This document shows, piece by piece, positions 1 to 7,328 of a stretch of 64,000 bases of DNA. The notes beneath the pieces were generated by a model, which worked only from the letters and a program-made list of their open reading frames with translations, did no database searches and was not told where the DNA came from. The position numbers and the translations under genes were made by a program. Source of the DNA: Sphaerisporangium rubeum (GTDB taxonomy: Bacteria > Actinomycetota > Actinomycetes > Streptosporangiales > Streptosporangiaceae); contig NZ_JACHIU010000001.1 of assembly GCF_014207705.1 (NCBI RefSeq), positions 4,394,501-4,458,500 of the forward strand, in the 5' to 3' direction. Within the stretch, counting starts at the first letter, position 1, and each line of letters begins with the position of its first letter.

Positions 1-344
1 CGCCGGCCGCTGACCACGCGTTCGAACGACCGGTCGTGCTCGCCTCCCGACGGCGACACCAGGACGTCCAGGTCGGCGCTCGCGGCGGCGTCGATGACGC
101 TGGCCACGAAGCCGAGCTGCACGTCGGTGAGGCGCTGGCTCGCCGGGGGGATGACCAGGCCGATGGTGTGCGTGCGGCCTTCCTTGAGCGCCTTGGCGGC
201 GGCGTTCGGACGGTAGCCGAGCTCGTCGATGACGGCCTGGATGCGCCTGCGGGTCTCCTCCGACACCGCGCGTTTGCCGCTGAGCGCGTACGACACCGTG
301 CTGCGCGCGACACCCGACCGCCTGGCGATCTCACCGATGCTCAC
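1..344 (-). CDS. LacI-family transcriptional repressor, N-terminal part (gene runs off the window)
   Basis: Only the first ~114 residues are visible. They begin with a LacI-type helix-turn-helix (MSIGEIARRSGVARSTVSYAL, residues 1-20) and continue through the hinge helix (NAAAKALKEGRT) into the start of the periplasmic-binding-like sensor domain (HTIGLVIP). The GTG at 344 is chosen because a GAGGAG ribosome binding site lies 6 bases upstream; an in-frame GTG a few codons earlier has none. The gene is divergent from the sugar importer operon at 543, so it most likely represses that operon and itself. The inducer is probably the imported oligosaccharide or a product of the GH63-like enzyme; this is inference from position. 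The C-terminal sensor domain is outside the window. Confidence 0.93.
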   Translation of the reverse strand, partial: MSIGEIARRSGVARSTVSYALSGKRAVSEETRRRIQAVIDELGYRPNAAAKALKEGRTHTIGLVIPPASQRLTDVQLGFVASVIDAAASADLDVLVSPSGGEHDRSFERVVSGR

Positions 345-389
345 CTGGCGCTCCTCACCTGATTCGACCGACACGCACCAATCGTAGGT

Positions 390-398
390 CGAACCGAT
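390..398. promoter_or_regulatory. putative LacI operator half of a pair (CGAACCGAT)
   Basis: The 9-mer CGAACCGAT occurs here and again at 479-487, both between the divergent lacI-type gene and the importer operon. Each copy sits in an imperfect dyad centred on a CG step, as expected for LacI-family operators. Binding by the adjacent repressor is inferred. Confidence 0.45.
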
Positions 399-478
399 CG
401 CATGTGCGCACGGCCCATGCCGTACCTGGTCTTTGGCCTGTCCCATTGACGTCCGGCGAATGCGGTCCTATCTTCATG

Positions 479-490
479 CGAACCGATTCG
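479..490. promoter_or_regulatory. putative LacI operator (CGAACCGATTCG) upstream of the importer operon
   Basis: This 12-base near-palindrome has one mismatched pair and shares its first nine bases with 390-398. It lies 53 bases upstream of the binding-protein start codon, where a repressor could block transcription. Confidence 0.5.
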
Positions 491-542
491 ACATCATCGA
501 GTTGAAACAATCGCGTAACACGCGTTCGCGGAGGTCACGATC

Positions 543-1811
543 ATGGGAACAGCGGCACCTCGCCGGCATGTGACCGTTCTCGCCTTAACAGCCGCCGGGC
601 TGCTCGCCGCCGGCTGCGGCTCCTCCCCCGGCGACGGCGCCCCTGCGGCGACGGCGAGCCAGGGTGGCGGAGGCGGGACCTACACCATCTGGGATCCCTA
701 CCCGCAGCACGACAAGAGCTCCGACTGGGCCAAGCTGCTCGACACCTGCGGCGCGCAGGCGGGGGTGAAGATCGACCGCACCGGGTTCGACACCACCGAT
801 CTGACGAACAAGACACTGCTCGCCGCGCAGCAGGGCAACGCGCCTGACGTGCTCATCGTCGACAACCCCGTCGTCTCCACCATGGCCGAGGCCGGGGTGC
901 TGACCACGACGGAGGAGAACAAGCTCGACACCTCCGCCATCGCGCCGAACCTGCTGGCCGCCGGACAGAGCGGCGGCAAGACGTACGGCATCCCCATCGG
1001 CGCCAACACGCTGGCCCTGTACTACAACAAGGCGGTCCTGGACAAGGCGAAGGTCGACATCGCGTCGGTCAAGGACTGGGCCTCGCTGACCGAGGCGCTC
1101 GCCAAGGTCAAGGCGGCCGGCAAGAAGGGCATCACGTTCTCGGCGATCGGCACCGAGGAGGGGAGCTTCCAGTTCCTGCCGTGGTTCTGGGGATCGGGGG
1201 CCCAGCTCACCAAGCTGGACTCCCCCGAGGCGGTGTCCGCGGTCGCGCTGTGGACCGACTGGCTGAAGAAGGGGTACGCCCCCAACTCGGTCATCAACAA
1301 CACGCAGACCACGAGCTGGCAGGAGTTCGCCAGCGGCGACTTCGCCTTCGCCGAGAACGGCACCTGGCAGCTCGGCAACGCCAAGGACGCCGGCTTCGAG
1401 TACGGCATCATCCCCGTCCCCGCCAAGGACGGCGGCACCGCGCCGGCGCCGACCGGCGGCGAGTTCGTCAGCATCCCCGTGCAGAAGGACACCGCGCGCT
1501 ACGCCACGTCGCAGAAGCTCGTGAGCTGCCTGGCCAGCACGGACAACTCGCTCGCCACGACGACCGCGCTGTCCTACATCGCGCCGACCGAGCAGGTGCA
1601 GGCCAAGCAGGTCGAGCAGAACCCCGACCTGAAGGTGTGGGTGGAGGCGGTCAAGGCGGCCAAGGGCCGTACCAGTGACGACCTCGGCACCAAGTACCCG
1701 AAGATCTCCGAGCCGATGTGGGGGGCCGTGCAGGCCGCGCTCAGCGGTTCGAAGGACCCGCGGCAGGCGATGACCGACGCGCAGGCCGCGGCGGCGAGCG
1801 CGACGCAGTAG
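543..1811 (+). CDS. sugar ABC transporter substrate-binding lipoprotein (family 1, MalE-like)
   Basis: The 422-residue protein has a lipoprotein signal peptide with lipobox LAAGC (Cys25) and a Gly/Ser/Ala-rich tether, then a family 1 solute-binding fold (TYTIWDPYP, GNAPDVLIVDNP, YGIPIGANTLALYYNKAVLD). It should capture a sugar or short oligosaccharide outside the membrane and deliver it to the two permeases that follow. A GGAGG site precedes the ATG. The next gene starts 8 bases after the stop. No ATPase is encoded here, so a shared MsiK-type ATPase elsewhere is likely, as is usual in actinomycetes. Substrate cannot be read from the sequence; the GH63-like enzyme in the operon suggests an alpha-linked glucoside or mannoside. 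Confidence 0.93.
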   Translation: MGTAAPRRHVTVLALTAAGLLAAGCGSSPGDGAPAATASQGGGGGTYTIWDPYPQHDKSSDWAKLLDTCGAQAGVKIDRTGFDTTDLTNKTLLAAQQGNAPDVLIVDNPVVSTMAEAGVLTTTEENKLDTSAIAPNLLAAGQSGGKTYGIPIGANTLALYYNKAVLDKAKVDIASVKDWASLTEALAKVKAAGKKGITFSAIGTEEGSFQFLPWFWGSGAQLTKLDSPEAVSAVALWTDWLKKGYAPNSVINNTQTTSWQEFASGDFAFAENGTWQLGNAKDAGFEYGIIPVPAKDGGTAPAPTGGEFVSIPVQKDTARYATSQKLVSCLASTDNSLATTTALSYIAPTEQVQAKQVEQNPDLKVWVEAVKAAKGRTSDDLGTKYPKISEPMWGAVQAALSGSKDPRQAMTDAQAAAASATQ

Positions 1812-1819
1812 AGACCCGC

Positions 1820-2791
1820 ATGAGCCGAGTCGCACAAGCACCGGCCCGTCCCGCCACCGGCCCCGCCGGCCCGGCGGGACGGCGCCGGAGCGGGGGCCGC
1901 GGTGGGGCACGCCCCTGGTCCCCGCAGTGGGCCGCGTGGGGGTTCCTCCTCCCGATCGCCGTGTACCTGCTGGTGTTCTACGCGTTCCCGCTCTACCGCA
2001 ACGTCGAGCTGAGCCTGCGCGACTACACGGTGCGGTCCTTCGTCCAGGGGGACGCGCCGTTCACCGGGTTCGCCAACTACGCCAAGGTGCTCAAGGACGC
2101 GACGTTCGGGCCCGCGCTGTGGCACACGGTGGTCTTCACGGTGGTGTCGCTGGCCTTCCAGTTCGGCATCGGGCTGGCGCTGGCGATGTTCTTCCGCGGC
2201 CACTTCCGGCTGTCGGCGACGCTGCGCGCGTTGTTCCTCGTGCCGTGGCTGCTGCCGCTGATCGTGTCGTCCTCGACGTGGTCGTGGATGCTCAACAGCG
2301 ACTCCGGCATCGTCAACGCGGTGCTCGGGCTCTTCGGCGTGGATCCCGTCCACTGGCTGACCTCGCCGGACTGGTCGCTGTGGTCGGTGACCATCGCCAA
2401 CATCTGGATCGGGATCCCGTTCAACCTGGTGGTCCTGTACTCGGGGCTCCAGGCCATCGACCCGGCCGTCTACGAGGCCGCCGCACTGGACGGCGCCACC
2501 GGGTGGCAGCGGTTCTGGCGGGTGATCTTCCCGCTGCTGCGGCCGGTGTCGGCCATCACGCTGCTGCTCGGACTCGTCTACACCCTGAAGGTGTTCGACA
2601 TCATCTGGATCATGACCAAGGGAGGGCCGAGCGGTTCCTCCACGACGTTCGCCACCTGGTCCTACCGGCTCGGGTTCGGCAACCTGCTGCCGGCCTTCGG
2701 CCCCGGCGCCGCGGTCGGCAACCTGCTGATCGTGACGGCGCTGGTGTTCGGGCTGATCTACATCCGCGTCCAGCGAAGGCAGGGGCCGTGA
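1820..2791 (+). CDS. sugar ABC transporter permease (MalF-like)
   Basis: This 323-residue inner-membrane permease starts at the ATG at 1820, 8 bases after the binding-protein stop; a longer in-frame reading would overlap that gene. A basic, Pro/Gly/Ala-rich cytoplasmic N-terminus (about 45 residues) is followed by six hydrophobic segments. The EAA loop that docks the ATPase is visible as YEAAALDGATGWQRFWRVIF. Its stop codon overlaps the GTG start of the next permease (GTGA), which indicates translational coupling. It pairs with the next gene to form the transport channel. Confidence 0.93.
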   Translation: MSRVAQAPARPATGPAGPAGRRRSGGRGGARPWSPQWAAWGFLLPIAVYLLVFYAFPLYRNVELSLRDYTVRSFVQGDAPFTGFANYAKVLKDATFGPALWHTVVFTVVSLAFQFGIGLALAMFFRGHFRLSATLRALFLVPWLLPLIVSSSTWSWMLNSDSGIVNAVLGLFGVDPVHWLTSPDWSLWSVTIANIWIGIPFNLVVLYSGLQAIDPAVYEAAALDGATGWQRFWRVIFPLLRPVSAITLLLGLVYTLKVFDIIWIMTKGGPSGSSTTFATWSYRLGFGNLLPAFGPGAAVGNLLIVTALVFGLIYIRVQRRQGP

Positions 2792-3621
2792 GGAGCACCA
2801 GGACCGGCGCCGTGTACCGGTGGGGCAGGACCGCGGCGGGGCTGCTGCTCACCGGGCTCATGCTCTTCCCGGTCTACTGGATGGTCAACGTGTCCTTCAC
2901 CAAGGAGAAGGACATGCGCAAGAGCCCGCCGTCGTGGTTCCCCGTGGACGGCACCCTGGAGGGCTACCGCGCGGTGCTCGACCAGCAGCTGCCGTACCTC
3001 GGGGTCAGCATGGTCGTCGGGCTCGGCACGGTGGCGCTCACCCTGGTGGTCGCGGCGCCGGCGGCGTACTCGCTGGCCAAGCTGCGTCCGCGCGGCGGCG
3101 GCACGCTGGGCTTCCTGTTGCTGATCGCGCAGATGATCCCCGGGATCATCATGGCGATGGGGTTCTACGCCATCTTCCTGAGCACCGGGGTGCTCAACAC
3201 CGTCCCCGGGCTGATCGTGGCCGACTCGACGCTCGCCGTGCCGTTCGCCGTGCTGGTCCTCGCGACGTTCATGTCCGGCGTACCGGACGAGCTGCTGCAG
3301 GCGGCCAAGGTGGACGGCGCGGGTGCGGTGCGGACGTTCTGGTCGATCATGCTGCCGGTCAGCCGCAACTCGATCATCACGGTGTCGCTGTTCGCGTTCC
3401 TGTGGGCCTGGTCGGACTTCATCTTCGCCAGCACCCTCGACCAGGGAGGCGATCACCAGCCGATCACGCTCGGCATCTACCACTACATCGGAAACAACAA
3501 CCAGCAGTGGAACGCCATCATGGCCACCGCCGTGATCGCCTCCATCCCCGCCGCCGTCCTGCTGGTCATCGCCCAGCGGTACGTCGCGGCGGGAGTCACC
3601 GCGGGTGCGGTCAAGCACTGA
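2788..3621 (+). CDS. sugar ABC transporter permease (MalG-like)
   Basis: The 277-residue second permease has about six membrane segments and an EAA loop (LLQAAKVDGAGAVRTFWSIM). Its GTG start at 2788 overlaps the previous stop by 4 bases and follows an AGGGG-type site. The C-terminus (YVAAGVTAGAVK) is typical of MalG/CymG proteins. It forms the importer with the preceding permease and the lipoprotein. The longer open frame reaching back to 1927 is an out-of-frame reading of the previous gene and is not used. Confidence 0.93.
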   Translation: MRSTRTGAVYRWGRTAAGLLLTGLMLFPVYWMVNVSFTKEKDMRKSPPSWFPVDGTLEGYRAVLDQQLPYLGVSMVVGLGTVALTLVVAAPAAYSLAKLRPRGGGTLGFLLLIAQMIPGIIMAMGFYAIFLSTGVLNTVPGLIVADSTLAVPFAVLVLATFMSGVPDELLQAAKVDGAGAVRTFWSIMLPVSRNSIITVSLFAFLWAWSDFIFASTLDQGGDHQPITLGIYHYIGNNNQQWNAIMATAVIASIPAAVLLVIAQRYVAAGVTAGAVKH

Positions 3622-3655
3622 CCGGCCCGCATCCGACCGAAGGGATCCCCACCAC

Positions 3656-5374
3656 ATGACCGCAGGCCCGGTGTTCTCCCCGAGGGAGATCCCGTTCAGC
3701 TACCGCGGATCCTGGTTCTGCCTGTCCCCCGTGGTCGGTGAGAACGACTACGCCGACGACATCCATCTGGTGTCGCACCAGACCGGCATGCACCCGATCC
3801 TGCGGCTGATCCCCACGACGGGGGGCACGCGCGCCGAGACCGTCGTCACCGCCACGCCGCACACGCTGACCTGGGCCTGTGACGCCGGCCGCATCGACCT
3901 GGCGTACGAGGACACCGGCACGGTGCGCGTGCGCGGCGAGGGTCTCGGGCTGCGGCTGATCGCGGCGGACCCGGTGCTCACGCCGTTCAGCGGGCCGTAC
4001 TTCTACCGGGATCCCGGTGACGGCTCATGGGTGCTCACGGTGTACCAGACGGGCCGCCGCTACCGGGTCACGCTGCTGCGCGGCCGGATCGACGGGGAGC
4101 ACGGCGTGCAGGCGCTCGGGACCGCCGAGCGCGGCGTCGTGCTGCCGGACGGCGAGGAGTGGGAGGTCGCGGTCGAGGAGTACGAGACGGGCCGCGCGCC
4201 GTACACCGGCGGGACGGGGTTCGACGCGGTGGTCGCCGCCGCGCGCGCGGAGTTCGAACCGTTTCGCGACGCGGTGGCCCCGTGGCGCAGCGACCGGACG
4301 CCGGCCGCCGAGCTGGCCGCGTACGTCCTGTGGTCGGCCACCGTGCGGCCGGCCGGGTTCGTCACCCGGCCCGCCGTGCTGATGTCCAAGCACTGGATGG
4401 ACAAGGTGTGGAGCTGGGACCACTGCTTCAACGCGCTGGCCCTCGCCGGCGGGCTGCCTGAGCTGGCGTGGGACCAGTTCCGGCTGGTCTTCGACCACCA
4501 GGACCCCACCGGCGCGCTCCCCGACTCCATCACCCATTCGGAGATCCTCTACAACTTCGTCAAACCGCCGATCCACGGCTGGGCCCTGCGGCGGCTGCGG
4601 TCACCGCACGACGGCGAGACGGCCGAGGTGTACCGGCTGCTGGAGCGGTGGACCCTGTTCTGGCTCGGCATGCGGCGCGTCCCCGGCCGGCCGCTGGCGC
4701 ACTACCAGCACGGCAACGACAGCGGCTGGGACAACTCCACCATCTTCGACCCCGAACGGGTCGTGGAGACCGCCGACCTCGCCGCCTTCCTCGTCGTGCA
4801 GATGCGTGAGCTGGCGCGTCTCGCGGCCGGGCTGGCGATGCCGGACGCGGCCGCCATGTGGGGACGCGAGGCGGACGCCATGCGCGAGGCGCTGCTGACG
4901 GAGCTGTGGGACGGCGAGCGCTTCCTCGCCAGGAGCGCGCACACCGGCCGCACGTGGCACAGCGCGACCCTGCTGTCGCACATGCCGATCGTCCTCGGGG
5001 AGGAGCTGCCGGAACCCGTCGCGGCGGCGCTGGCCGACGGCATCAGCGCGCACCTGACCGAGTTCGGGCTGGCCACCGAGCTTCCCACGTCCGAGCACTA
5101 CCAGGACGACGGTTACTGGCGCGGCCCGGTCTGGGCTCCGTCGACCGTGCTCATCGAGGACGGGCTGCGCCGCGCCGGCCATACCGGCCTGGCGGACGAG
5201 ATCAGCGCTCGTTTCCGCGCGCTGTGCGAGAAGTCGGGGTTCGCGGAGAACTTCGACGCGCGCAGCGGCACCGGTCTGCGCGACCGCGCCTACACCTGGA
5301 CGGCCGCCGCCTACCTCATCCTCGCCGGCGCGCACGAACGCAACCGGGACCCGATGACCGCGGCTCTCACCTGA
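3656..5374 (+). CDS. GH63-like (MGH1-type) alpha-glycosidase, cytoplasmic
   Basis: The 572-residue protein has no signal peptide. A beta-rich N-terminal region (to about residue 200) is followed by an (alpha/alpha)6 barrel of the glucoamylase/GH63 type. Family hallmarks are WSWDHCFNALALAGG, HGNDSGWDNSTIFD (carries the likely acid residue) and YWRGPVWAPSTVLI near the C-terminus. Known relatives act on mannosylglycerate, kojibiose-type or other alpha-linked substrates, so the exact substrate is open. It is the last gene of the importer operon, 34 bases after the permease, so it probably hydrolyses the imported saccharide. The ATG at 3656 follows a GAAGGG site; the upstream in-frame ATG overlaps the permease. 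Confidence 0.8.
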   Translation: MTAGPVFSPREIPFSYRGSWFCLSPVVGENDYADDIHLVSHQTGMHPILRLIPTTGGTRAETVVTATPHTLTWACDAGRIDLAYEDTGTVRVRGEGLGLRLIAADPVLTPFSGPYFYRDPGDGSWVLTVYQTGRRYRVTLLRGRIDGEHGVQALGTAERGVVLPDGEEWEVAVEEYETGRAPYTGGTGFDAVVAAARAEFEPFRDAVAPWRSDRTPAAELAAYVLWSATVRPAGFVTRPAVLMSKHWMDKVWSWDHCFNALALAGGLPELAWDQFRLVFDHQDPTGALPDSITHSEILYNFVKPPIHGWALRRLRSPHDGETAEVYRLLERWTLFWLGMRRVPGRPLAHYQHGNDSGWDNSTIFDPERVVETADLAAFLVVQMRELARLAAGLAMPDAAAMWGREADAMREALLTELWDGERFLARSAHTGRTWHSATLLSHMPIVLGEELPEPVAAALADGISAHLTEFGLATELPTSEHYQDDGYWRGPVWAPSTVLIEDGLRRAGHTGLADEISARFRALCEKSGFAENFDARSGTGLRDRAYTWTAAAYLILAGAHERNRDPMTAALT

Positions 5375-5413
5375 CCCGGTGGCCCCTTCGCACATCGGGT
5401 GCTCCGTGGCGGT

Positions 5414-5422
5414 GAAAGTTTC
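5414..5422. promoter_or_regulatory. GAAA-G-TTTC box upstream of the GH54 gene
   Basis: This 9-base palindrome lies 243 bases upstream of the arabinofuranosidase start. The same GAAA-N-TTTC core recurs upstream of other glycosidase genes here (9126, 19791, 34570). I recall similar boxes in streptomycete xylanase promoters. Function is inferred. Confidence 0.35.
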
Positions 5423-5592
5423 GGGACGCGCGGCCGGCCCGCCGCGTCTCGTGCCGCCGTATCCGCAGACCGAGACGCTTCCCGGCGGCGCGGCGCGGAG
5501 CCATCGCCTGCGGCGTCATTGACGGCGCCTCCGGGGTCGTATTAGCTCCACCTCGCCTGCGATCGCCGCCGGGAGGTGAGCGACGAGTCGCT

Positions 5593-5608
5593 TTGTTAGC
5601 GCTAACAA
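5593..5608. promoter_or_regulatory. perfect 16-base palindromic LacI-type operator
   Basis: TTGTTAGC followed by its exact reverse complement GCTAACAA, with the central CG of LacI-family operators. It lies 57 bases upstream of the GH54 start. A degenerate copy lies inside the gene at 5835-5848, and related sites sit at 34402, 36608 and 38911. Confidence 0.75.
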
Positions 5609-5664
5609 TGCTGCCGTTCCGGCCCGTGCAGACGGAAATTCAACGTCAAGCAAAGGGAGCATCG

Positions 5665-7128
5665 ATGAGGAAGGCACATTCCCTCACCCGGGCAGGGGTG
5701 ATGATCGCCGCGGCGATCACGCTCGTCATGGCCGCGGCGGGGGTGACCGGCACACGTCTGGCGTCCGCCGCGGCAGCGGGGTGTCAGGTCACCTACACCG
5801 TCACCAACGAGTGGCCCGGTGGGTTCGGCACGAATGTTAGCGTTAAAAATCTGGGTGATCCGATCAACGGCTGGCGCCTCACGTGGTCGTTCAGAGCGGG
5901 CCAGACCATCACGCAGCTCTGGAACGGCACCCACACGCAGTCCGGGTCACAGGTGACGGTCACCAACGCCGCCTACAACGCGAGCATCCCCACCGCGGCG
6001 AGCATCAGCTTCGGGTTCAACGGCTCCTGGAACGGCACCAACCCGGCGCCGGACGACTTCGTGCTCAACGGCACCCCGTGCAACGGCGCCACCACGTCGC
6101 CGTCCCCCACGCCGCCCCCGACCCCGACGCTCAGCCCGACACCGACCGTCACTCCGACGCCGCCGCCGCCGACCAGCGGCCCCTGTGACATCTACGCCTC
6201 CGGCGGCACCCCGTGCGTCGCCGCGCACAGCACCACCCGCGCGTTGTACGGCGCCTACAACGGGCCGCTGTACCAGGTGCGGCGCTCCTCGGACAACACC
6301 ACGCGCGACATCGGCGTGCTGAGCCCCGGCGGGGTCGCCGACGCCGCGGCGCAGGACGCGTTCTGCGCCAACACCACCTGCCTGATCAGCGTCATCTACG
6401 ACCAGAGCGGCCGCGGCAACCGCCTCACGCAGGCGCCTCCCGGCGGCTTCCAGGGCCCGGCGGCCGGCGGGTACGACAACCTTGCCAACGCCACCGCCGC
6501 ACCGACCACGGTCGGCGGCCGCAAGGCGTACGGCGTGTTCGTGGCCCCGGGTGTCGGCTACCGCAACAACGCCACCAACGGCGTCGCGCGCGGCGACCAG
6601 CCCGAAGGCATGTACGCCATCTTCAACGGCCAGCACTACAACGGCGGCTGCTGCTTCGACTACGGCAACGCCGAGACCAACAGCCGTGACAACGGCAACG
6701 GCACCATGGAGGCCATCTACTTCGGCAACATCAAGGTCTGGGGCTACGGCGCGGGCAACGGACCCTGGATCATGGCCGACCTGGAGAACGGGCTGTTCTC
6801 CGGGGTGAACCAGAAGTACAACGCGGGTGACCCGACCATCAGCCACCGCTACCTGACGGCCATCGTCAAGGGTGAGCCGAACCACTGGGCCATCCGCGGC
6901 GGCAACGCGCAGTCGGGGAGCCTGTCCACCTTCTACAACGGGGTGCGGCCGAACGTGTCCGGCTACAACCCGATGAAGAAGGAAGGCGCCATCATCCTCG
7001 GCATCGGCGGTGACAACAGCCACGGCGCGCAAGGCACCTTCTACGAAGGCGTCATGACCTCCGGCTATCCCTCGGACGCCACCGAGAACGCCGTCCAGGC
7101 CAACATCGTGGCCGCCGGCTACCGCTGA
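5665..7128 (+). CDS. secreted GH54 alpha-L-arabinofuranosidase with N-terminal CBM2
   Basis: The 487-residue preprotein has a Sec signal peptide (to about residue 37), a CBM2 carbohydrate-binding module (about 39-140, GWRLTWSF, WNGTHTQSG), a Pro/Thr linker (143-170) and a GH54 catalytic domain (171-487) beginning GPCDIYASGGTPCVAAHS. The domain closely follows the fungal AbfB type (CCFDYGNAET, GAIILGIGGDNSHGAQGTFYEG). Glu374 (ADLENGLFSG) and Asp450 (GIGGDNS) are 76 residues apart, the spacing I recall for the fungal nucleophile and acid residue. It should release terminal arabinose from arabinoxylan or arabinan. The fungal C-terminal CBM42 is absent. The ATG at 5665 follows AAAGGGAG; the upstream in-frame ATG lies inside the operator region. 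Confidence 0.92.
   Translation: MRKAHSLTRAGVMIAAAITLVMAAAGVTGTRLASAAAAGCQVTYTVTNEWPGGFGTNVSVKNLGDPINGWRLTWSFRAGQTITQLWNGTHTQSGSQVTVTNAAYNASIPTAASISFGFNGSWNGTNPAPDDFVLNGTPCNGATTSPSPTPPPTPTLSPTPTVTPTPPPPTSGPCDIYASGGTPCVAAHSTTRALYGAYNGPLYQVRRSSDNTTRDIGVLSPGGVADAAAQDAFCANTTCLISVIYDQSGRGNRLTQAPPGGFQGPAAGGYDNLANATAAPTTVGGRKAYGVFVAPGVGYRNNATNGVARGDQPEGMYAIFNGQHYNGGCCFDYGNAETNSRDNGNGTMEAIYFGNIKVWGYGAGNGPWIMADLENGLFSGVNQKYNAGDPTISHRYLTAIVKGEPNHWAIRGGNAQSGSLSTFYNGVRPNVSGYNPMKKEGAIILGIGGDNSHGAQGTFYEGVMTSGYPSDATENAVQANIVAAGYR
5835..5848. promoter_or_regulatory. intragenic LacI-type operator-like site
   Basis: TGTTAGCGTTAAAA matches the consensus TGTTAGCGCTAACA at 12 of 14 positions. It lies in codons 57-62 of the GH54 gene, where six residues are encoded as AAT GTT AGC GTT AAA AAT. 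Five of these six codons end in A or T, very unusual for this genome. Confidence 0.5.
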
Positions 7129-7163
7129 TCCCCGCACACGGCGTCCGGCACGCGCGGGGCCAC

Positions 7164-7262
7164 CGACGGGCCCCCGACGGGCCCCCGACAGGCCCTCGAC
7201 AAGCCCCCGACGAGCCCTCGACGAGCCCTCGACGAGCCCTCGACGAGCCCCCGACGAGCACC
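7164..7262. repeat. nine tandem copies of an 11-base unit
   Basis: The unit CGACGAGCCCT (variants CGACGGG, CGACAGG, CGACAAG) repeats every 11 bases, at 7164, 7175, 7186, 7197, 7208, 7219, 7230, 7241 and 7252. It fills the gap between the GH54 and GH27 genes. The period is close to one helical turn. Confidence 0.85.
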
Positions 7263-7328
7263 GCACGTGCCGGACGCCACCGGTTTCCGCTGATCACACC
7301 ACCACGGCACAGGAGGTACGACAAACCG

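Noticed and set aside
1927-3621. One long reading suggesting a fused double permease
   Set aside because: The first part is out of frame with the MalF-type gene. The overlap GTGA at 2788 gives two normal permeases.
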